64,000 nt of DNA from Paraglaciecola sp030730205 (lineage in GTDB: Bacteria; Pseudomonadota; Gammaproteobacteria; Enterobacterales; Alteromonadaceae), in assembly GCF_052119645.1 (NCBI RefSeq), contig NZ_JBGQOM010000003.1:413323-477322 (forward strand), in the 5' to 3' direction. The notes below the pieces were generated by a model that ran no database searches, had not been told where the DNA came from, and saw nothing but the letters and a program-made list of their open reading frames with translations. This document shows positions 35,197 through 41,730 of this stretch, piece by piece; position 1 is the first letter of the stretch, and each line of letters starts with the position of its first letter. Made by a program: the position numbers and the translations under genes.

Positions 35197-37263
35197 CTAA
35201 CTGAGTAATGAAATATCACCGCATGTTAAAAATAAGCTCCTGAGCTTTAATAAAATACTCAGTCTATTCATACGTACTGCCGGGTCATCAACCATAACCA
35301 TTACACTATCGAAAAAGCTATCAATAGGCCCTCTAAGCGTCGCTAAGACATTTAATGCATTGGTATAGTCAGATGCATCTGTAAAACCTTCGACTTCTGT
35401 CTGAGCGGTATTGAGCGCCTCAACTAAGCGAACTTCAGCATCTTCAGTCAACAAATCAATATTTATTGTATTGGCTGCGGAAATAGGGTTTTTAGCTAAA
35501 ATATTAGCAACCCTCTTATTCGCTGCTGCTAACGCTTCTGCAGCGTCATTTGTCTTAAATTGATTAATTGCTTCAATTCTAGCTGCAAATTCTGCTGGAT
35601 AAGTAGGACGAATTTCTAAAACCGCCTGAATAACATCAACACCGATACCTTGTTCTAAATACAATGCCTTAAATCGAGCTAGAATAAAATCAACAACGTT
35701 TGTTTTCAAATCTTGCGTTTTAACCTTATCGCCAAATGCTGCAATAGAATTCTCTACTAGGTCATTCAGATCTAGGGCTAACTTGCTTTCGATAATTATC
35801 CTCAAAACACCTATCGCGGCGCGGCGAAGAGCAAACGGATCTTTGTCGCCTTTGGGTATCTGGCCAATACCAAAAATACCCACTAAGGTGTCGATTTTAT
35901 CGGCCAACGCTACCGCTATGCTGATTGGTGTTAAGGGAAGTGAATCACCAGAAAAACGAGGTTTATATTGTTCATTTAGGGCATTAGCTACTTCAACTGA
36001 TTCCCCATCTAGTTTCGCGTAGTACATACCCATGATGCCTTGTACATCAGGGAACTCCATCACCATATTAGTCATTAAATCTGTTTTACTGAGTAAACCA
36101 GCGCGACTTGCAGATACTTCATCTTGATGTAAGGTTTTAGCTATTAAGCCGGATAAGGTCGATATACGTTTCGACTTATCGAGTAAGGTGCCGAGTTGCT
36201 TTTGAAACAAGATAGTATCTAAGCTCGCCAATCTAGATTCTAACGTGTGTTTTTTATCAGACGCATAAAAAAACTGCGCATCAGCAAGGCGAGGGCGAAT
36301 TACTTTTTCATTACCACTAACAATTAAGTCAGGATACTTGGTTTCAATATTACTAATAAATATAAAACGAGCAAGCAATAATCCATTATCGTCAATTAAC
36401 GGAAAATATTTTTGATCACCTTTCATGGTATATATCAGAGCTTCTTTAGGCACTTCCAAGAATGATTCATCAAAACTTGCTGTCATTGCTACAGGCCACT
36501 CAACTAAGGCTGTTACTTCATCAAGCAAGTCTTCGTTCATATCTGCAGTTGCGTTTTCTGACGCGGCGAGCGCGTTAACTTCCTTACGAATATACTCTTT
36601 TCGTTCTACATAATCTGCTAGTACGAAATGACGTTTTAGTTGCGTTAAGTACTCATCAGCGTGTGCCAACGAAAAGCGCTTATCACCTAAAAAGCGGTGG
36701 CCTAAGACCATACGAGAAGAGTCAATGCCAAACACATTACCTGCTACGAGTTCAGAACCAAATAACATCGTAATAGTATGAATTGGCCTAATAAATTGAA
36801 TGCTATTACTGCCCCAACGCATTGGTTTAGGGATGGGTAGACTAATGAGTGCTGCTTCTACAATGCCTGGTAATAACTGAGTAATCGATTGGCCTTTCTC
36901 AGAACCTTGATAAAATAACCATTCACCTTTGTCTGTCTTTAAACGACCCACGTCTTCAATATTTACATTATTAGATCTTGCCCATCCTAATGCCGCAGGC
37001 GTTGCGTTACCTTCACTGTCAAACGCTGCTGTTACCGCTGGTCCCCGTTTTTCAATCAATCTGTCTTTTTGCATTGAAGCTAGCTGCTTAACATTCACAG
37101 CTAATCGGCGAGGAGTTGCAAACCAAATGACGTCGGAATAATCAATGTCAGCTTCTTTGAGTGAACTTTCAATCCCTTGTGCAAAATTACTTGCTAATTT
37201 AATCAACGACTTAGGAGGTAACTCTTCGGTACCTATTTCGATCAGTAGATTTTCAAAATTCAT
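35197..37263 (-). CDS. glyS: Glycyl-tRNA synthetase beta subunit
   Basis: Partner of GlyQ in the alpha2beta2 glycyl-tRNA synthetase; the beta chain binds tRNA. The product begins MNFENLLIEIGTEELPPKSL and has WFATPRRLAVNV and the C-terminal DALR-like anticodon-binding region (VMVMVDDPAVRMNRLSILLKL). The chosen ATG, 2 bp after the glyQ stop with AAGGA upstream, gives 688 aa (E. coli 689); an extension of seven codons into glyQ is rejected. Confidence 0.97.
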   Translation of the reverse strand: MNFENLLIEIGTEELPPKSLIKLASNFAQGIESSLKEADIDYSDVIWFATPRRLAVNVKQLASMQKDRLIEKRGPAVTAAFDSEGNATPAALGWARSNNVNIEDVGRLKTDKGEWLFYQGSEKGQSITQLLPGIVEAALISLPIPKPMRWGSNSIQFIRPIHTITMLFGSELVAGNVFGIDSSRMVLGHRFLGDKRFSLAHADEYLTQLKRHFVLADYVERKEYIRKEVNALAASENATADMNEDLLDEVTALVEWPVAMTASFDESFLEVPKEALIYTMKGDQKYFPLIDDNGLLLARFIFISNIETKYPDLIVSGNEKVIRPRLADAQFFYASDKKHTLESRLASLDTILFQKQLGTLLDKSKRISTLSGLIAKTLHQDEVSASRAGLLSKTDLMTNMVMEFPDVQGIMGMYYAKLDGESVEVANALNEQYKPRFSGDSLPLTPISIAVALADKIDTLVGIFGIGQIPKGDKDPFALRRAAIGVLRIIIESKLALDLNDLVENSIAAFGDKVKTQDLKTNVVDFILARFKALYLEQGIGVDVIQAVLEIRPTYPAEFAARIEAINQFKTNDAAEALAAANKRVANILAKNPISAANTINIDLLTEDAEVRLVEALNTAQTEVEGFTDASDYTNALNVLATLRGPIDSFFDSVMVMVDDPAVRMNRLSILLKLRSLFLTCGDISLLS

Positions 37264-37265
37264 TA

Positions 37266-38171
37266 CTAATTGTCCTTTTTGCACAATGGGAAACCTAAAG
37301 ATTCTCGTGCCTTAAAATAGGATTCTGCACAAGCTTTAGAAAGGGCTCTGACCCTTAATATATACCGTTGACGTTCTGTTACTGAAATGGCATGTCTAGC
37401 GTCAAGTAGATTAAAGACGTGAGACGCTTTCATAACCTGTTCATAGGCAGGTAAGGGAAGATTTTCTGCAATCAGCTGTTGACTGGCTTTTTCATATTGA
37501 TCGAAATTTGCAAACATTGCTTCTACATCAGCGTGTTCAAAATTGTAGGTTGATTGCTCTATTTCATTTTGTAAAAAGATATCACCATAGGTCACTGTGC
37601 CCATCGGTCCGTTTGTCCAGATAAGATCGTAAATACTATCGACCCCTTGGATATACATAGCTAAGCGTTCTAAACCGTAAGTTATTTCACCTGTGACAGG
37701 AGAGCACTCGATTCCACCAACTTGTTGAAAATAGGTAAATTGGGTGATTTCCATACCATTTAACCAAACTTCCCAGCCCAAGCCCCACGCACCTAAAGTA
37801 GGGGACTCCCAGTTGTCTTCAACAAAGCGGATATCATTTACCAAAGGATCAAATCCCAATTCTTCAAGAGATTTTAAATACAGGTCTTGAATATTATCCG
37901 GAGAGGGTTTGAGCATAACTTGAAATTGGTAGTAATGTTGAAGGCGGTTAGGGTTCTCACCATAGCGGCCATCAGTAGGTCGGCGACATGGTTGCACATA
38001 AGCACTGCTCATCGGTTCCGGGCCAATAGAGCGCAAAAATGTCATAGGATGAAACGTACCCGCTCCAACCTCCATATCTAATGGTTGAATAATGACACAA
38101 CCTTGCCTTGCCCAATAATCCTGAAGGGCTAAAATTAGGCCCTGAAACGTTTTACAGTCAAATTTCTGCAT
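37266..38171 (-). CDS. glyQ: Glycyl-tRNA synthetase alpha subunit
   Basis: Catalytic class II chain of tetrameric GlyRS. The 301-residue product has the family start FQGLILALQDYWARQGCVIIQPLDMEVGAGTFHP, motif 2 (YVQPCRRPTDGRYGENPNRLQHYYQFQV) and GLERLAMYIQGVDSIYDL. It is coupled to glyS. Confidence 0.98.
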   Translation of the reverse strand: MQKFDCKTFQGLILALQDYWARQGCVIIQPLDMEVGAGTFHPMTFLRSIGPEPMSSAYVQPCRRPTDGRYGENPNRLQHYYQFQVMLKPSPDNIQDLYLKSLEELGFDPLVNDIRFVEDNWESPTLGAWGLGWEVWLNGMEITQFTYFQQVGGIECSPVTGEITYGLERLAMYIQGVDSIYDLIWTNGPMGTVTYGDIFLQNEIEQSTYNFEHADVEAMFANFDQYEKASQQLIAENLPLPAYEQVMKASHVFNLLDARHAISVTERQRYILRVRALSKACAESYFKARESLGFPLCKKDN

Positions 38172-38395
38172 CTTCCTCTGCCAATCTCTATCTAAACTAA
38201 AAAATGGCGATAAGTATACCTTCTGTATATTCTCGAATGTAGGTCATTAGCTTAATTAACTGACAAATTATAGGAAATTTACTTAAAAACTAAGATTCTA
38301 ATGACTGCAAAGTCAGACAATATAAAGAAAAAGAACAACTAGAAAGTGCTGTCGAAGTTCTGAACGATGAGCAAAAGAGCCAGGTGTTCATTTAC

Positions 38396-38839
38396 TCATA
38401 TAGAAAATTGTTTTAGTTGAGCGACATCTTTTAAGATAGTTGTTTCTAACCTCGCTTCACACTCTTCCCTGAACGTGTCCTGCACTTTGCGTTCGTCTGT
38501 TGATAGTTGCTTTCTTTCCTCATGAGAAGGCAAGTCTTTCACTTGTTCAAACAAGGCATAAACGCCGGTGTAAATGTCTGCGTAATTCGGTTTATTTAAA
38601 ACGGGTAGGGCTTCAAGTAAGTGATATAACCTGATACTACCTTCTGATAAATTACATTGTTGTTGAGCCATAGCGGCGGCAATTGTATTTATGCTTTCAA
38701 TTATATTGGTAAGCCGTTCTTTTCTTCTTGCCTCTTTTAATTTGTTCTGCGCACGCAGCTTATAAAGCAAACGGCCTGCATAAAATGCCATAGCCGTTAC
38801 AATAACAAGCATTAAAATTAATATTAAAAAGGTCATCAC
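38396..38839 (-). CDS. DUF2489 family membrane-anchored protein
   Basis: The 147-residue protein has one N-terminal transmembrane helix (FLILILMLVIVTAMAFYAGRLLY), a basic coiled-coil-like stretch and a soluble helical domain of the DUF2489 type (NIIESINTIAAAMAQQQCNLSEGSIRL). Function is unknown. It follows yihI by 15 bp and is probably cotranscribed with it. Confidence 0.75.
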   Translation of the reverse strand: MMTFLILILMLVIVTAMAFYAGRLLYKLRAQNKLKEARRKERLTNIIESINTIAAAMAQQQCNLSEGSIRLYHLLEALPVLNKPNYADIYTGVYALFEQVKDLPSHEERKQLSTDERKVQDTFREECEARLETTILKDVAQLKQFSI

Positions 38840-38854
38840 TGAAACACTTACTAC

Positions 38855-39382
38855 TTAAAAATTATTGAGTTTATTTACATCTATTTTTTCGAACATATCA
38901 TAGAGAACATCTTCGTCAAACGGCAAAGTTGCCCGCTCTACATCACTCTCATCTTCATCGATACCTAAAATCTTACATAACTCTTTATGCCTAGTAAGAT
39001 TTACATTGACGTAGGCTTGTTCCGACTTTTCTAAAATTTTTCCGGCATCGAGTTCGTTAATAAGCTGCGCCAGTTTTTCATCACTTTCAATTTGAGCCAG
39101 TTCGCTCTCAGGTGAAAAATGACGGATAACCGGTTTAGCTTTAATTCTGGTAATTTCTTCTGCAGAGGCATAAAGGTCCACTGGTTTCTTGCTACCAAGA
39201 CGGGGATCTCTATTAGCTTTTATTTTGTTGGAGTCTTTTGCAGGATCAACCAAACTGTTACGGTTTCCTGCTGGTTTACCGAGGGATTTTTTAATACGTT
39301 TGTCTTTTTCTACTCGTTTAAAATCAGGGGTTTTTCGAACACCTATTTGCCCAATCTTACGAGATTTCTTTTTTCTAGCCAT
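38855..39382 (-). CDS. yihI: Der GTPase-activating protein YihI
   Basis: YihI stimulates the GTPase Der (EngA) and so tunes 50S ribosome assembly. The 175-residue product has a very basic N-terminal half (ARKKKSRKIGQIGVRK), the DPRLGSKKPVDL block and an acidic C-terminal helix region (ESELAQIESDEKLAQLINELDAGKIL). The neighbourhood engB - csrC-like RNA - yihI resembles E. coli. Confidence 0.88.
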   Translation of the reverse strand: MARKKKSRKIGQIGVRKTPDFKRVEKDKRIKKSLGKPAGNRNSLVDPAKDSNKIKANRDPRLGSKKPVDLYASAEEITRIKAKPVIRHFSPESELAQIESDEKLAQLINELDAGKILEKSEQAYVNVNLTRHKELCKILGIDEDESDVERATLPFDEDVLYDMFEKIDVNKLNNF

Positions 39383-39473
39383 AGAACTTAACCACAGTAT
39401 ATTTAATGCCGCTATTCTAACCTAAAATTTACGTTGCTGCGCCTATATAGTCGTATGAGTACTTGATAATTAG

Positions 39474-39750
39474 AAAAAAGGCGATGGTTTTTATACCATC
39501 GCCTTTTTTTGATAATAGTGTCAGCTGACACATCTCCCAATAATAATTCATTAAGGTAGTTAATGAATTCGACTGCGCTTTACTTTTTATTATAATTAAC
39601 AAAGTTATCAGTCTTTTAAGGTCTTCCTGACTCTTTATTAGTAGTCCCTGTAACTCCCTGGAGGAGGTAGCAAATCCGAATGGTCTTTGACCATTTCTGT
39701 TTTCTTCCGTGACAAACGAAATCGTTTGTTGTCCCTGTTGTTTTAATCGT
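39474..39750 (-). ncRNA. Candidate CsrB/CsrC-type regulatory RNA
   Basis: A roughly 277-nt leftward transcript is suggested by a promoter (TTGTAA at 39778-39783, 16-bp spacer, TATTCT at 39756-39761, plus-strand positions) and an intrinsic terminator (8-bp stem GGCGATGG/CCATCGCC plus six T). The RNA has at least seven GGA motifs, four as AGGGA or AGGA (CAGGGAC twice, CAGGGAG, CAGGAAG), the core bound by CsrA/RsmA, and several hairpins, one a 10-bp stem at 39545-39569. E. coli csrC lies between engB (yihA) and yihI, in yihI orientation, exactly this setting. An open frame through it lacks a ribosome-binding site and crosses the terminator. Activity as a CsrA sponge is inferred. Confidence 0.68.
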
Positions 39751-39836
39751 CCAGCAGAATACAGTATTAACAAAAAATTACAATCTATTTACAATTGAAA
39801 GTTTACATAATGACATTCAAGAAATATTTAGATATT

Positions 39837-39865
39837 AAAAAAAGCGACTCTTAGTCGCTTTTTTT
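39837..39865. terminator. Bidirectional terminator after cytochrome c4
   Basis: AAAAAAAGCGACT, three-base loop, AGTCGCTTTTTTT is a perfect stem with T runs on both strands, 18 bp past the cytochrome gene stop. It insulates the cytochrome gene from the csrC-like RNA. Confidence 0.85.
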
Positions 39866-39882
39866 AATATCACCTTTTACGT

Positions 39883-40506
39883 TTAATATAGTCCAGCAAT
39901 ATACTTCGACAATACTTCAATATCTTGATCGGTTAAACGTTTTGCTATGTCACCCATCATTCCGTTGTGTGAATTGTTTCTCTCTCCTGAACGGAAATAC
40001 TCTAACTGAGTTTTTAGATAAGTAGCATGCTGGCCGCTAATATCAGGAAACCCGGCCAAACTCATCCCATCTCCGCGCGGGCCGTGGCACGCAATACAAG
40101 CCGTTACTCCACGTGCAGTGTCACCGCCACGATAAAGCTTTTGACCAGCTTCTATCACGTCTTCAGGCGCTTCTCCTGGCGTTGCTTTTTGGCTAGAAAA
40201 ATAAGCAGCAATATCATACATGTCTTGCTCACTTAAGGCGGCAGCCATTCCGTTCATAACTGCGTTGTTGCGGCCTTCTTTACCGCCAGTTTGACTGGCC
40301 AACTTGAACTCTTTTAATTGTTTCACTAAATAGTCGGCATGCTGTCCTGCTAACTTAGGGTTCATATCAATCATGCTATTGCCATCAGCTCCATGGCAAG
40401 CACCGCATGCCACTGACTTGTTTTTACCTTCCTCAGCACTACCTTGCGCTAGTGATGCACCACTGACACCAAATACCAAACAGATTAGCAGACTTAGTTG
40501 TTTCAT
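39883..40506 (-). CDS. Dihaem cytochrome c4
   Basis: Periplasmic or membrane-associated electron carrier, in other proteobacteria a donor to cytochrome oxidases. The 207-residue product has a signal peptide ending near SLAQG, and two haem c domains with CGACH (Cys34-His38) and CIACH (Cys137-His141) plus downstream Met ligands in NGMAAAL and NGMMGDIA. The duplicated structure is typical for c4. Monocistronic, divergent from engB. Confidence 0.93.
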   Translation of the reverse strand: MKQLSLLICLVFGVSGASLAQGSAEEGKNKSVACGACHGADGNSMIDMNPKLAGQHADYLVKQLKEFKLASQTGGKEGRNNAVMNGMAAALSEQDMYDIAAYFSSQKATPGEAPEDVIEAGQKLYRGGDTARGVTACIACHGPRGDGMSLAGFPDISGQHATYLKTQLEYFRSGERNNSHNGMMGDIAKRLTDQDIEVLSKYIAGLY

Positions 40507-40708
40507 AATTTTCTCATTAAGCTTTTGATTAGCTGGCTATTCTTTTTTAACATGGCCTTATTTTACACATTTACAGCGCCAGTAAAATAACTTCCACAAT
40601 TTAAGTTAGATTAAATGTGCCGCTACAGACAAAGAATATCTTAGTTTTACTGATATACTTTCAAAAATTTCAAAGTTATTACGTATAAGTACCAATAGGG
40701 ATCGCGTT

Positions 40709-41326
40709 GTGAGCCATTATAGTCATGCAAAATTTAGTATCAGTGCACCTGATATTCGACATCTAGGCAAAGATGAAGGAATTGAAGTCGCATTTGCAGG
40801 TAGATCAAATGCCGGTAAATCAAGCGCGTTAAACAGGTTAACTCGCCAAAAAGCACTGGCAAGAACAAGTAAAACCCCAGGAAGAACGCAATTAATTAAT
40901 GTTTTTGAATTAGACGAAAATAGGAGACTAATAGATTTACCTGGGTACGGTTACGCCAAAGTACCGATGGCAATAAAAGAAAAATGGCAACAATCCCTAG
41001 GAGAATATTTGCAAAAACGAGAAAGCCTAAAAGGCATTATTGTTTTGATGGATATCCGTCATCCTTTTAAAGACTCTGATCAAGATCTTATACACTGGGC
41101 AGTTGCTGCTCAAATTCCCGTGTTGGCATTATTAACTAAAGCAGACAAACTTAAGTCTGGAAATCGTAAAAATCAGCTCTTGATGGTTCGAGAAGCCGCT
41201 CTGGCATTTTGTGGTGATGTAAGTGTTGAAGTATTTTCATCACTCAATGGAATTGGTTTGGAAACCTTAGAAAACAAGTTAAATGATTGGTTTGCTTATC
41301 CAGCCAAAATACAGGTCCCGCAATAA
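40709..41326 (+). CDS. engB: Ribosome-biogenesis GTPase EngB (YihA/YsxC)
   Basis: Essential GTPase needed for late 50S assembly. The 205-residue product shows G1 AGRSNAGKSSALN, the TSKTPGRTQLIN switch, DLPGYGYA, and NKxD-type TKADKL. The start is a GTG with AGGGATC five bases upstream. Neighbours polA/spf on one side and the csrC-like RNA and yihI on the other follow E. coli order. Confidence 0.97.
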   Translation: MSHYSHAKFSISAPDIRHLGKDEGIEVAFAGRSNAGKSSALNRLTRQKALARTSKTPGRTQLINVFELDENRRLIDLPGYGYAKVPMAIKEKWQQSLGEYLQKRESLKGIIVLMDIRHPFKDSDQDLIHWAVAAQIPVLALLTKADKLKSGNRKNQLLMVREAALAFCGDVSVEVFSSLNGIGLETLENKLNDWFAYPAKIQVPQ

Positions 41327-41333
41327 TTGCGCT

Positions 41334-41390
41334 CAAAAAAAGCCCCGCAAAAGTGCAGGGCTAAGGGACTTTGAGAAAACACATAAAACC
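41334..41390 (-). ncRNA. Candidate sigma-E-dependent small RNA B
   Basis: A short leftward RNA of about 55 nt. Upstream lies GAACCT, 16 bp, TCTGA (41397-41425 region), one mismatch from the classical sigma-E promoter. The 3' end is an intrinsic terminator, AGCCCTGC/GCGGGGCT (41341-41362) plus seven T. The predicted 5' end GGTTTTATGTGT is shared with small RNA A, and an unpaired GTCCCT precedes the terminator. No ribosome-binding site or credible frame. It would end convergently with engB. Confidence 0.58.
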
Positions 41391-41396
41391 ATTAAT

Positions 41397-41424
41397 TCAG
41401 AGTGTGCTAAAAGTAAAAGGTTCA
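41397..41424 (-). promoter_or_regulatory. Sigma-E-like promoter of small RNA B
   Basis: Minus strand: TTGAACCT, then 16 bp after GAACCT, then TCTGA (plus-strand GTTCAA at 41420-41425, TCAG at 41397-41400). Same geometry as the promoter of small RNA A. Confidence 0.55.
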
Positions 41425-41459
41425 AGATTTTTATTTTTTATTCATTAAAAGTGTTGAAC

Positions 41460-41512
41460 AAAAAAAAGCCCCATAAAATATGGGGCAAAACACATAGGGA
41501 CACACATAAACT
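41460..41512 (-). ncRNA. Candidate sigma-E-dependent small RNA A
   Basis: A predicted leftward RNA of about 53 nt. Its promoter matches the classical sigma-E consensus exactly: GAACTT, 16 bp, TCTGA. It ends in an intrinsic terminator, GCCCCATA, loop AAA, TATGGGGC (41468-41486), plus eight T. The 5' end TTTATGTGTG resembles that of small RNA B; the unpaired middle contains TCCCT, complementary to an AGGGA Shine-Dalgarno. The layout recalls the sigma-E RNAs RybB and MicA that silence porin mRNAs, but sequence similarity to them is not evident. Confidence 0.62.
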
Positions 41513-41518
41513 AATTAA

Positions 41519-41547
41519 TCAGAGTACTTGATTTGCAATAAGTTCAA
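41519..41547 (-). promoter_or_regulatory. Sigma-E consensus promoter of small RNA A
   Basis: Minus strand: TTGAACTT (plus GTTCAA at 41542-41547), with 16 bp between GAACTT and TCTGA (plus TCAGA at 41519-41523). Full match to GAACTT-N16-TCTGA. Confidence 0.6.
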
Positions 41548-41567
41548 CTGCATCACAAATTTTTAAC

Positions 41568-41634
41568 AAAAAAAACCTCGGCAATTTGCCGAGGTCAAAT
41601 CAAAGGATTGGAAACTCCAACCTCTGTACCCTAC
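41568..41634 (-). ncRNA. spf: Spot 42 small RNA
   Basis: The predicted 5' end GTAGGGTACAGAGGT is identical to the start of E. coli Spot 42, and the gene is in the same place, between polA and engB. A small hairpin (TTGGA/TTCCAA) and an intrinsic terminator (ACCTCGGCAA, TTGCCGAGGT, eight T) follow. The RNA would be about 67 nt, against 109 nt in E. coli, so the middle is shortened while the unpaired 5' region is kept. A promoter fits (TTGGAA, 17 bp, TAAACT). Spot 42 represses secondary carbon-source and redox genes through Hfq. Confidence 0.88.
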
Positions 41635-41673
41635 AGAGCGAAGTTTATTCAAATATGAAACCAATTCCAATGT

Positions 41674-41698
41674 TTTTTTGTAATTTAATTACAAAAAA
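41674..41698. promoter_or_regulatory. HexR-like palindrome upstream of Spot 42
   Basis: A perfect 12-bp inverted repeat about one central base: TTTTTTGTAATT, T, AATTACAAAAAA. Its core TTGTAATTTAATTACAA resembles, as I recall it, the HexR operator of Shewanella and other gammaproteobacteria (TGTAAT-nnn-ATTACA). It is centred about 52 bp before the Spot 42 start. It may also serve as a weak polA terminator. Confidence 0.5.
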
Positions 41699-41730
41699 GA
41701 GGGTCAGTTACCAATTTTCATAACCAACCG

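Noticed and set aside
39429..39773. 114-codon minus-strand frame between yihI and cytochrome c4
   Set aside because: It runs straight through a strong terminator hairpin and T run, has no ribosome-binding site and reads as low-complexity; the GGA-rich RNA explains the sequence better.
41283..41531. 82-codon plus-strand frame past engB
   Set aside because: It is antisense to the two candidate small RNAs and contains their terminators read backwards (AAAAAAGPxx-type lysine runs); no ribosome-binding site.
41674..41698. AT palindrome as the main polA terminator
   Set aside because: The stem has almost no G-C pairs, so stable termination is unlikely; an operator role fits its symmetry better, though read-through control cannot be excluded.
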